Source: Symmetrospora coprosmae
Lineage: Eukaryota; Basidiomycota; Cystobasidiomycetes; Symmetrosporaceae
NCBI GenBank assembly: GCA_008802785.1
Contig: VUYT01000010.1
Coordinates: 310,001 to 374,000 of the forward strand
Length of the DNA stretch: 64,000 nt
Direction: 5' to 3'
Part shown: positions 55,301 through 64,000 of the stretch, piece after piece
Position numbering within the stretch: position 1 is the stretch's first letter
How the letters are laid out: each line of letters opens with the position of its first letter
The notes under the pieces: model-generated
The model's input: the letters and a program-made list of their open reading frames with translations, nothing else
What the model was told of the DNA's origin: nothing
Databases searched by the model: none
Made by a program: the position numbers and the translations under genes

Positions 55301-56664
55301 AGCCGAGGAGGTAGCCGGGCTACAGTTACAGCGGACAGCTGCAGAAACGGATGCCGTGCGACGGACCCAGGCGCTCGCGGATCTGCATGCCCGACTCGAG
55401 ACGGAGACCAGCGAGACCAAGGCAGAGCTCGATGGTCTGCGACAAGCACTCGACGAGACGCAGAAGAGCGAAGCGGCCATTGGGGTCGAGCTGCAAGAGA
55501 CGCTTGACGCGCTCGGGACGCTCGAGAAGGCCCTGATGGACTCGCAAGACGAGCGTGAGCGGCTCATGGGCGACATTCGCGACCTGCAGCTTGCTGCACA
55601 GAAGCACGCCAAGGCGCAGGCAGAGCTCGATGCTGTCCGTCGCGAACGCGATGATCTGGTACAGCAGAAGGAGACGCTCGAGGCGGCCCTAGAAGCTGAG
55701 CGGGCAAAGCCTCAGTCGTCCAGCAACGGTGGCATGCGCGGACTCGGTATCGATGTGGTTCCGAACGGGCATGAGAGCGCAGCTGTGGCGATGCCAGTGT
55801 CCGCAGGGTTGGTCAGGGCAGGTTCTAGCGCGAGCGAGCGGGAGAGCAGCTCTTCCAGCCTGCCTTCGGCTGTTCAGCCCGCGCCACCGATGCAGCTCCT
55901 CCGGCACTCCTCAGTCACAGCTCTGGCCAATGGCGGCCATGGAATGGCATACAAGCCGCCGCCTACTCCGCCTCCGTCGATGCCACCTCCGCCACTGCCC
56001 GTCGAAGTGCTCTCGAGCTCGCAGACTATCTCGCGCTCGTCGTCGCAAGATCACAACAGCGATCCGCGCGCTTCTCTCAGTTCAGTCTTCACCAAGGACA
56101 GTATGCACGACACGCCCTTGACATCGCAGCGGACGTACAGCGACTCTGGCGACACGATCAGCGTGGACCCGAGGGTGCACCGCAAGCTGGACGAGCAGGA
56201 GGCGGCGCTTGGCCGGCTGACGAAGCGGCTGGAGCACTGCGAGACGGAGCTGAAGGCCAACATTGACCTGGTGACGACGCTCGAGAGCGCGCTGAACGAT
56301 TCCGAGCGCAACCTGCGCAAGTCGCGCCTGCAGATGAACGACCTCGCCAAGGAGCGCGACAACTATGCGAACCAGAACAGCACGCTGCGGCAGCAGATGC
56401 AGGCATCTCAACGCGAGGTCGACAATGCCCGGCATTCGCTCCAGGTGCACGAGCAGGAAATGGCCGCCCGCATCGAGGCCCAGAAGAAGGCGCAGTCTGA
56501 GGCGCAGCGCAACGCCGAGCTGCGCATGGAGGAGATGATGCGGGCGAACCGCAAGAGCAAGTTCAATGTGAGCATCTCATCCTCTCTGGGCAGAGATGGC
56601 GTTCTGTCTGCTCGAGCTGCATTAGCTGATCTCTGTTGCCTTGCGGCGTCAACAGTGCTTCTGA
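49359..56664 (+). CDS. Kinesin-4-like motor with very long coiled coil
   Basis: Twelve exons: 49359-49662, 49764-49883, 49955-50057, 50132-50196, 50274-50456, 50516-50553, 50604-50725, 50795-51406, 51476-51557, 51628-54966, 55029-56567, 56656-56664; 6516 nt (2171 aa). After ~100 disordered residues the motor (about 100-556) shows '[11 protein letters not shown]', P-loop '[16 protein letters not shown]', switch I '[13 protein letters not shown]', switch II '[13 protein letters not shown]', '[20 protein letters not shown]' and neck '[20 protein letters not shown]'. The neck and the N-terminal position of the motor fit kinesin-4 (KIF4/KIF21). A ~98-residue Ser/Pro-rich insert sits before switch II. 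About 1600 residues of heptad-rich coiled coil follow. The last exon codes for only Cys-Phe-stop, ending SKFNCF. Confidence 0.9.
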
Positions 56665-57384
56665 TGAGAAGGCCACTGGTGGTTCTGGTCGTAGCTCGTT
56701 TTCGTTTTCGTTTCAGCATTCAGCATAGGCAAGGAAGCGACGAAAGTGTTGTCATTGTTGGTAATAACAGAGAGATGTCCATGCTGGAAAGATAATTCGC
56801 CGTTGGCACTGCGGCCCCGCCGCGGCATTTAGTGACGCGTCGAAAGGAAATGAGGAGACGGGACAGGCCGACTGCAGCGCAGATGTGATTCAATGGGGAG
56901 GGGGCTCCTACATTGCCAGGAGCGGCCTCCAGAGCGGAACATGTCCAAGGAGCGGAGTGAGCGAGAGCTTTCCCATGACAGCGATGCGGTTTTGCCACCA
57001 GTTGCGACCCTTCCCGCAATAATGCACAACCAGTAACGGCAGCACTGTCGCGACTGTGATGCACTGCCTGTGGATAGGAGATGGGTATGCTGGTCTGATT
57101 CGCTGCACTGCTTCTCGCTCAGCTTGAAGATCGCACGCTCCCGCAAGAAGCGCTGCCTGTTTCGGGCAAAGCGGGCCAGCGCGCACACCTCTTTCGCCCT
57201 CGTGGCAACCAGAGGGAGAAGCTACCTCGATCTGCACGAGCGCAAACCACTGCTGCAGTCCGCACATCCACATTCGCATCCAACTTGGCCGATGCTGCCC
57301 CGCTGAACGCCTGTAGAGGGTGGGTGCGCGAGGAGAGAGAGCCTCTCAGGCGCAAGGCAAGGCTGACCGGGTGCCGGCATCGTC
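56665..57384. other. Intergenic, no gene seen
   Basis: Between the kinesin 3' end and WC-2. No coding support on either strand. Confidence 0.5.
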
Positions 57385-59501
57385 ATGATTGCTCCACCGT
57401 CATCTTTCAGGACTGGAGAACAGCGTCGCAGCATAGCAGGACCATACTCACACAGTGCGGCAGACATGAATCAGGATGGAGCAGGCCAGTATGGCCAGTC
57501 CCACCAGCAGCAGCAGCAGCAGCAGCAATCGCAGTCCTACTCGATGAACGCCGAAGAGGGAGGAGCAGGAAGCTATAGCAACAACGCCGGCGCAGACACG
57601 TTCGGGCCCGTGGGGGCTGGGCCGCCATCGCCCAACAGGATGCACATGCTGCCCCATGGGACCGGTCCGCCTTCGCAGCATCACCATCACCACTCCTCGT
57701 CTTCCCACCCGCACCCGCACCAGCAGCAGCATCCGCCACCATCGTCCAGCAAGGCCGGCGCTCCTCCCAGCTCGCAGGCGCAACCGAAAGCGAAAGGTGG
57801 GTTCCCCTTCCTTGCCTGTGCAGGATGACCCAAGCGACGGTGCTGACTGGTCCCTTTCTCAAGCCGCCGTCACGCTCGCCGACTTTGCAAAACCAGGGCG
57901 GGCAGCGTTTCAGGCAACCCACCCGGCTGCACAGCTGCAGGCCGCTCAGGGTCGCGCACAGGTCTACGAAGACGACTATACGCCCGTTGCACCGACTTCC
58001 GGCCGGACAAACACGACAAAGGGCTCTTCGACAACGTCCGAGTTTACGAAACGCAAGAACTGGTCACAGCGAATTGTCGAAGAGATGCAGGACGTCTTGC
58101 ACGTCCTTTCTCCCTCTGGCGTCTTCCTCTTCACCTCGCCTTCAGTGACGGAGATAACGGGCTACACGCCCGAAGAGCTCGTCGGCCGCGGCATCACCGA
58201 CTTTATTGAGCGCGATGATATCGACACGTTCATCAAGGACTTTAGCAACTCGATCCGCAATGCGCGCCCGCTCGCCACGTACTTTCGCTTTCGGCGGAAG
58301 GACGACCGCTCAATTCTGTTTGAAGTAACGGGACAGCCGCACTACACGTCGATGCGGGGTGACGGGCAGAGCAGCGAGGACGCATCGGGTCCGGGCAGAG
58401 GGGCCGGTCCGGAGGGCCGGGTGTGCAAGTGCCTCTTCGCCATGGCGCGGCTGTACCCGAGCAAGAACAATGCCATGCTCGACTCGTTCCTCGAGCTCAA
58501 GATGGAGAACGAGAAGCTGCGCGAGAAGCTCGCCGACGTGTACCGCGACATTGAAGGGGACACGTCGGACGACAGCAGCACATCGGGACACGGCCAGCCG
58601 TCATATGGGTCGGGCGACTTTGCCCTCGGCACGTCTGTGGGCGAACGCTCCATCTCGGGCTTCCCGAGCCGCATGTCGGGCGTCTTCGCTGCGCAGAGCG
58701 CGGCGGCCGCACAGCAGGCGCAGACGGCTGCTCAGCAAACGCAGCAGCAGCAGCAGGGAGGGACAGGTAGCGGAAGCTCAAATGATGACATGTACGGGAG
58801 CGGGTATGGCTCGCAGCAGGGCACGCTCAAGCAGGGCCAACAACAAGGCCTCGGTGCGCAGAGCACGATTGCGCCGACGCGTTTGGACGCCGAGAATGTC
58901 CTGGTTTCGTCATCGGGTCTGATTCCATCAACGTCAAACACGTACGGCGCCCTCGGCATTGGCATTTCGACCAACAACCCGCGATCGAGTCAGAACCAGC
59001 AGCAGCAGTATGGCTCGGGCCGTGGGGGTCAGCAAGCGCAGCAGCAGGGTCAGCAGCAGAAGCAGCAAGGCGCACAGGCGCAATACGCGTCTCAAGCACA
59101 GGCCGGGCCGAGCATGGGCATGGAGGGCCTGGAGGGCAGCGGGGCGGCGGCCGACGGCGGCGCCGACAAGAAGAAGAAGCAGAAGAAGGCGCGGACGGAT
59201 GAGGGCGAATTTGTTTGTCGCGATTGCGGGACGGTCGACTCGCCCGAGTGGAGGAGGGGCCCGCTGGGGCCAAAGACGCTATGCAATGCTGTGAGTTGCT
59301 TTCACAGTTTAGGTAGCGCCGTGCGTCGTGGTACGCGGATGCTGATGAAGCCTGCTCCCGGATCGTCTGCTACAGTGCGGTCTGCGGTGGGCAAAGAAGA
59401 ACAAGCAGAGCACGAGACAATCTATCGGGGGTGCTGGAGATGCGAATGCCGCAGCAGCTGCCATGGCTGCTGCCTCAGCGGCGGGTGCAGGAGGAACGTG
59501 A
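57385..59501 (+). CDS. WC-2: Blue-light regulator WC-2 (PAS + GATA zinc finger)
   Basis: WC-2 partners the photoreceptor WC-1 as a GATA-type transcription complex for light responses. Exons: 57385-57796, 57864-59290, 59376-59501 (654 aa; ATG 57466 would give 627). The N-terminus is Gln/His/Pro-rich. The PAS domain reads 'WSQRIVEEMQDVLHVLSPSG', 'FLFTSPSVTEITGYTPEELV', 'ITDFIERDDIDTFIKDF', 'YFRFRRKDDRSILFEVTG'. The GATA finger is C-x2-C-x18-C-x2-C: 'FVCRDCGTVDSPEWRRGPLG', 'KTLCNA' joined across intron 2 to 'CGLRWAKKNKQ'. No LOV cysteine motif is present, which separates it from WC-1. The acceptor of intron 1 is aag at 57861-57863; an upstream gtgcag (57825-57830) would put an immediate stop in frame. 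Confidence 0.9.
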
Positions 59502-60955
59502 AAGGGACTCTCCTGGAGAGATTGGGAGTGTACAGACTGCTTTGTGCGGGAAGCCAGTGGCTTGTCTGGGTTGGTTTCCCGGGGGTTTTTTTTTTTCCCT
59601 GCTCGCCCCTTCCTCCCAGGCATGTTAGTGGCAGTATTGTTGCAATTACATCAGCTTATGAATATGCCCAGAGCGACTTCACTGCTTGCTGAAGGACGTG
59701 GGCGTGGGTGTCGATCTCATGATGCGACGCCGGGAAGGCCGAAGGGAGAGCAGCGGGCGATGCGAGAATCTGACACCAACCTGCAGCACAACGGCAGCGA
59801 CGTGGCAGTGAGGACAAAGATGGCAGGAAGTCAAGGCAAAGGTGGGAGAGGTAATATACGTGAGGAGCCCTGGCGAGCGTGAGCCAGTCTCGAGCGCGAT
59901 GACGGGGCCTTACAGACCGTCCTTGGAGGTCCGGCCTTGCTCGCAACCTTCAGCCACCAGAGGGGACGATGAATTGCAAAGGATGTGCGGATCTCGACAC
60001 AGCAGTGTCGATTCCTCCGGAGAGGGGGTTCCTCAGTCAGTGCAGGCCTTTCAGAGAGCTTGGGGTCAGTGCGGCAATCGTCTCTTTCCGTCAATGTATG
60101 CATTGGAGCGAGAGAGAGCAGGAAGGATAGGTGCGAGTGTGTGGCCGAGCCGACATTTGACGAGCGTGAGATACCCGCCTTGCCATTGCCCCGCCTGCAT
60201 CGTTGCCTCTGTTGCGGTTCATCGTTATCGTGCGTCTCTCTCGCTCCCTCTCCCTCGCCCTCGCCCTGTGCCCTGCCCAAGCTCGCCCCTCCGATCGTCA
60301 AAACTGGGGGGCAGGGGCTTCCAATCTTCTCTGCAATCGACGCAGCGCGGCCACACCAGACTCGCGAACTCGCTTCCGACAATCAGATCCCCATCAATCA
60401 TCTGGGTGAGCTGCAGCTGGTACTCCTCGCATCCTGTACGAATGCCTGTGCTGACTCGCTGCCCTGGCTGCTCGTTCAGACATTTTTCGTACAGGTTAGT
60501 CCCGTCTCGAGTGCTTGTCAGGCGAGGCGGCGGTGTGTGCACGGTGCAGCAGCAGCAGCAGCGACAGTGACAGTGACAGTAACAGCGGGACAAGCATGCG
60601 GAAGGGCGGCTCAGTATGGTGCAGCAGCCAGAGGAGTGGATGGAGCTGTGCACCAGGTGTTGCAAGCAGAGCCAGTGCTGGCAGGAGGTTGCGCTGCGCT
60701 GCCAGCAGCAGAAGAGCACGGACAGGCTCTGCCCGGTTGGAAGCAGCTGCAGGGCCACACACACGGGACGGCCAGCATGCTTGCTACCAGGCGACCGTGA
60801 AGGAGGAGCAACGGGAGAACGGCCTGTCATTGCTGCTGCCGCTACCCACGCACGCCGCGTCTCGCCGACCCACCGGCCGGCCTAGCTGGTCAGACAAATG
60901 CTGACGCCCTTTGCCCCAACACCAACCTGCTTGTGCCGGCTGCGCTGCATCTCGA
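59502..60955. other. 1.45-kb intergenic stretch with one unexplained minus-strand frame
   Basis: A T11 tract lies at 59586-59596 in the WC-2 3' flank. A CAG run followed by GTGACA units spans about 60547-60580. On the minus strand, 60228-60515 stays open with protein-like composition ('IRTGCEEYQLQLTQMIDGDL', 'SLVWPRCVDCREDWKPLP'), but I found no start, flanking exons or family. The eL6 promoter occupies the right end. Confidence 0.45.
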
Positions 60956-61792
60956 ATGAACGACACTCATCACGACGACACAGACATGACTGGCAACGCC
61001 CCTCTGTCAAAGAACGTCGGCCGGCTCTCGCGAGCGCAGGTCAACGCCCGCCGGGCAAAGGTCCCGCGCAAGGGCGAGAAGAAGGTGGCCGATGAGAAGG
61101 CCACCTCGACCAAGAAGACGGTCGGAGGCGCCAAGAACGGCGGCGAGCGCACCGTCCCTGCCAACAAGGCGGTGCGGTACTACCAGGCCGAGTCGCAGGC
61201 CCGGCAGAAGATCGCCCGCAAATCCAACACCACTGCCAAGCTGCGCAGCAGCATCACCCCGGGAACGGTGCTCATCCTCCTCGCTGGCCGATTCCGCGGC
61301 AAGCGAGTCGTCTTCCTCAAGCAGCTCGCTTCTGGCCTTCTCCTCGTCTCTGGCCCGTTCAAGGTCAACGGCGTCCCCCTCAGGAGGGTCAACCAGGCCT
61401 ATGTTATTGCTACCTCGACCAAGATTGACGTCAGCTCGGTGGAGGTGCGTTGCCCCAACGCTATTGCTGCGCTACGCAGTGCTTCCTGGGCAGACGCTGA
61501 CTGTCATTGCTTCGATCGCGCGTTGTTCCGCTCACAGGTCCCAGAGAAGCTGAACGACGCCTACTTTGCCAAGGACAGCAAGAAGAGGAGCAAGGGTAGC
61601 GAGAAGGAGTTCTTTGGCGAGGGCGAGGAGAAGAAGGAGAAGAAGGCCTACCCTTCGGACCGGTCCGACGACCAGAAATCGATTGACAAGGCTCTCATTG
61701 CCGAGATCAGCAAGACGGAGAACCTGGCCAAGTACCTCGGCTCGACGTTTGCCCTCACAAAGGGACAGCACCCTCACCTCATGAGCTTCTAA
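60956..61792 (+). CDS. RPL6: 60S ribosomal protein eL6
   Basis: Large-subunit ribosomal protein. Exons: 60956-61444 and 61538-61792; 744 nt (247 aa). The basic N-terminal extension ('LSKNVGRLSRAQVNARRAKV') leads to the eL6 core: 'LRSSITPGTVLILLAGRFRG', 'KRVVFLKQLASGLLLVSGPF', 'VNGVPLRRVNQAYVIATSTK', and a C-terminus 'KALIAEISKTENLAKYLGST'. The intron donor gtgcgt follows 'DVSSVE' and keeps phase 0. The first ATG (60956, MNDTHHDD) is used; an in-frame ATG at 60986 (MTGNAPLSKN) would give 237 residues and looks more like a usual ribosomal-protein start. Confidence 0.93.
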   Translation: MNDTHHDDTDMTGNAPLSKNVGRLSRAQVNARRAKVPRKGEKKVADEKATSTKKTVGGAKNGGERTVPANKAVRYYQAESQARQKIARKSNTTAKLRSSITPGTVLILLAGRFRGKRVVFLKQLASGLLLVSGPFKVNGVPLRRVNQAYVIATSTKIDVSSVEVRCPNAIAALRSASWADADCHCFDRALFRSQVPEKLNDAYFAKDSKKRSKGSEKEFFGEGEEKKEKKAYPSDRSDDQKSIDKALIAEISKTENLAKYLGSTFALTKGQHPHLMSF

Positions 61793-62548
61793 GTGCGCGA
61801 CACGACGGTGCGTGCGCCTATTGGAGCGCAGAGGCGAGCGAGGAGGCGAGTGACGGAGAGTAGGAGAGTAGGAGAGTAGGAGAGTAGGACGGGAAGGGGA
61901 TCGTGCGGACCCTTTCTGTCGACGAGGAAGCAGGCGGGAAGGTTGGCATTGTGCCGCGGCAGGCAGTGACAGCTGGATTGCCATCTCAGGCTTTCACATA
62001 CGCATGGAGCACAGAGAGAGAGAGAGAGAGACGCGCACACTGCCGTAGGAATTTGGGTTCAGGCAGAAGGAGGATCTTTCCTAGCGTCTGGACGGCCGTT
62101 GTCTTGTCGCATCCTCTGATGTCTCGTACTCCATTCTCTGCGAACCAAAACGATTGACTTCTAGCACTGTCTCCGTTGACCCATGCCACTCGCCTGCCCA
62201 GGCGCGTTCATTAGATAGGCTCGGTATTATAGCTGCTGAGTAAGGACGACGGGGGCCCTTCTGACGGAGACCGGCAGTGGCAAAGGGAGACAGGACAGGA
62301 CAGGCCAGGCCAGGCAGGAAGCGTTCGCCTTCACTACCAGTCTCGACGAACGAGCTGCCTCGCTTGCAGGCATTGCACTATACGTTCACTGCACTGCAGC
62401 TGTAGCCCCCCTGGAAGCAGGCCCACGTTGACGTCGAGGATGGGATGGATGGCCATAGGATGCGACCAACGTTCCCGAGGCACCGCACCGCACTTCTGCC
62501 GGACACCGACATCATCATAGCCAATTGTCATACTGCACAGGATACTGA
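61793..62548. other. Intergenic with short tandem repeats
   Basis: A GAGTAGGA decamer-like repeat lies at about 61856-61889 and a GA microsatellite at about 62015-62030. No gene seen. The right end is the leader of the next gene. Confidence 0.5.
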
Positions 62549-64000
62549 ATGGAGACCTCAGAGGAGCACTCCAGCAACAGACCACATCATCATCATCATC
62601 ATCAAGAAGCGCAACCATCGTCGTCAGCTTCAGGCTCGGGCTCCCCTTTATCGCAGTCTGCAAGCAGCAAGCAGCGACCGGGTCCCATTGCCATTCCCAC
62701 ACGGGCGTCCCTGCTCGCGGCGCAGATTGGAGGGTTGGACATACACGATGTGGACCCTGTGACTGGCTTGGCGTACTCGTCCAGTCCGCACGTCATCAAC
62801 GGCATCGACTACGAGAAGGTCGAGCATGGCGATCCCGTGAGCGACGACGAGGACGAGGACGAGGACGAGGAAGAGCAAGAGCAAGAGCAAGAGCAAGAGG
62901 GACAAGAGGGTGACGAGACAGAACATCAAAGAGAGCACGACAGTCATTGCGCCTCGCACGCCATCGAACTTGGTGAGGCCGAGCAGTCAGACTCGATGGA
63001 GGTCCTGCCGGCACGTCGGGGAGATGGCCTCGTCGGACCACCCTTTGCGGACGCCAGAGGAGACTCGCGCCTGCGAGCACAGAGGCGCGACACCATCGTC
63101 GCAGCAGCATCCGGCAATCGCAGTGTAGGAGGAGGAGGAGCAGGAGGAGGAGAATGGCAGGGGCGCTCATCGCCAGTGTCTCCTCCGCCGCCTTTGTCGT
63201 CCGGCCAGGCTCAGTCCCAAGCTCAGGCTCAGACTCAGGCTCACGGGGTTCACGCAAAGGCATCATCGTCTGGAGGAGATGCGAAAGGGGGCGCTCCCAA
63301 GCGGTCAGGCAGCGACAAGCCAGGACAGGATGGGAGGAAGAATGGAGCAGACGCGGACGATGACGACATGGGCTCGCGGAAAGCATCTGGAGCGCTCCAG
63401 CTCTTCAAGGAGGCGGCAAAGGCGGCAGCATCGGCTGCAAGTGAACGGCAAGCCACACCTCCGCTCACTGAAACCTCGACTTCCCGGACTTCGACGAGCG
63501 CGGCGCCGGCAGGGTCGACGGGGAGGGTCACGCCATCCAGCAGCAACACCCTGGTCGAAAGCAGCAGACAGCGGCCGCCCCTATCGCCGACACCCTCTTC
63601 CACATCTTCCTCCAGCGGCAAAGCCGCCGGCTCCACCTCTCAGGTAACAACCGCGATATCCGGGGCGTCGGCCTCGACGAACAGCCTTTCGGCAACCACC
63701 GTCCAATTGGAATTGAGCGATGCTACGCGACAGCGCGCAGGCTCCGGTCTGGATTTCATACAAGTGGAAGCCACGCTGTCGGATAGGCGAAGCAGTAGAC
63801 ATCCAGACGCAGTGTTGCCTGCCGTACAGGCGCCTATTGCGTTGCATGGCCAGACGACGCCGGTACACACGTCACCCCAGAGCTCTAGGCTGCAGAGCAG
63901 CACACATTCGCCCGAGTCGTCCTCGCCGCCCATTCATGCTATCATGACAAGTCGCACGTCCGCCACGCCGTCTCGTCTTGGCTCACGCACGACATCAAGC
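62549..64000 (+). CDS. Ser-rich low-complexity protein, 5' part, runs off the window
   Basis: The frame is open from ATG 62549 to the right edge (484 residues, no stop). It starts METSEEHSSNRPHHHHHHQE with a His6 run and continues 'IPTRASLLAAQIGGLDIHDV', 'SSPHVINGIDYEKVEHGDP', an acidic Asp/Glu/Gln run (SDDEDEDEDEEEQEQEQEQE), then Ser/Gln/Ala-rich stretches. The only compact-looking segment is 'SRKASGALQLFKEAAKAAA' at about residue 273. The rest is Ser/Thr/Pro-rich. I do not recognise the family; any folded domain is probably beyond the edge. Other starts and an intron cannot be excluded. The CAT repeat encoding His6 is at 62584-62601. Confidence 0.65.
   Translation, partial: METSEEHSSNRPHHHHHHQEAQPSSSASGSGSPLSQSASSKQRPGPIAIPTRASLLAAQIGGLDIHDVDPVTGLAYSSSPHVINGIDYEKVEHGDPVSDDEDEDEDEEEQEQEQEQEGQEGDETEHQREHDSHCASHAIELGEAEQSDSMEVLPARRGDGLVGPPFADARGDSRLRAQRRDTIVAAASGNRSVGGGGAGGGEWQGRSSPVSPPPPLSSGQAQSQAQAQTQAHGVHAKASSSGGDAKGGAPKRSGSDKPGQDGRKNGADADDDDMGSRKASGALQLFKEAAKAAASAASERQATPPLTETSTSRTSTSAAPAGSTGRVTPSSSNTLVESSRQRPPLSPTPSSTSSSSGKAAGSTSQVTTAISGASASTNSLSATTVQLELSDATRQRAGSGLDFIQVEATLSDRRSSRHPDAVLPAVQAPIALHGQTTPVHTSPQSSRLQSSTHSPESSSPPIHAIMTSRTSATPSRLGSRTTSS

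Noticed and set aside
1-64000. Transposable elements, viral relics, CRISPR arrays, bacterial-type operons
   Set aside because: No terminal repeats, reverse transcriptase, integrase or transposase motifs, or spaced direct repeats were seen on reading both strands. A repeat-library search was not possible here.

Overview
This is nuclear DNA of a fungus, most likely a basidiomycete and possibly one of the Ustilaginomycotina. It is gene-dense and GC-rich. Its introns are short, mostly 40-110 nt, with GTGNGY/GTAAGT-type donors and CTGAC/CTAAC branch sites. The gene content is fungal: PET100, TSC10/KDSR, LIS1, a fungal LCCL membrane protein, a CipC/DUF3759 protein, an Rds1-type ferritin-like protein, WC-2 and MET6. 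I placed the phylum by gene content and intron style, not by a tree. I saw no transposon, viral relic or CRISPR array. For nearly every multi-exon gene the hand-called exons sum to a multiple of three and conserved motifs read across the junctions.

Layout. 0-10 kb: the 5' part of LTN1 (listerin, minus) diverges from PET100 (plus); then TAF12 and a YTH m6A-reader gene. 10-18 kb: a small secreted protein, an RraA-family aldolase with a mitochondrial leader, a TMEM69/DUF3429 membrane protein, and a larger secreted Cys-rich protein on the minus strand. 18.4-26 kb: an intron-containing tRNA-Gln(UUG), a small basic protein, a 79-aa membrane-anchored micro-protein, 3-ketodihydrosphingosine reductase, a secreted Gly-rich protein and LIS1/PAC1. 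26-35 kb: an LCCL-domain membrane protein, a tandem pair of SET-domain genes (one shifted by one base, one decayed), and a secreted ferritin-like protein. 35-48 kb, all minus: an F-box-like gene with a Trp/Gly-rich tail, the meiotic HORMA-PHD protein HOP1, a CipC-like protein, methionine synthase MET6, and a Ser-rich protein with a GPI-like C-terminus. 49-64 kb, all plus: a 2171-residue kinesin-4-like motor, the blue-light regulator WC-2, ribosomal protein eL6, and the 5' end of a Ser-rich protein that runs off the window.

Most genes here are unrelated housekeeping functions and I see no operon-like pathway cluster. The points most worth a second look are the decaying SET pair, the GW/WG-rich tail fused to an F-box-like protein, several secreted Cys-rich proteins of unknown family, and extreme exon sizes (8-12 nt coding exons, 40-nt introns). 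I did not find a clearly new multi-gene system.
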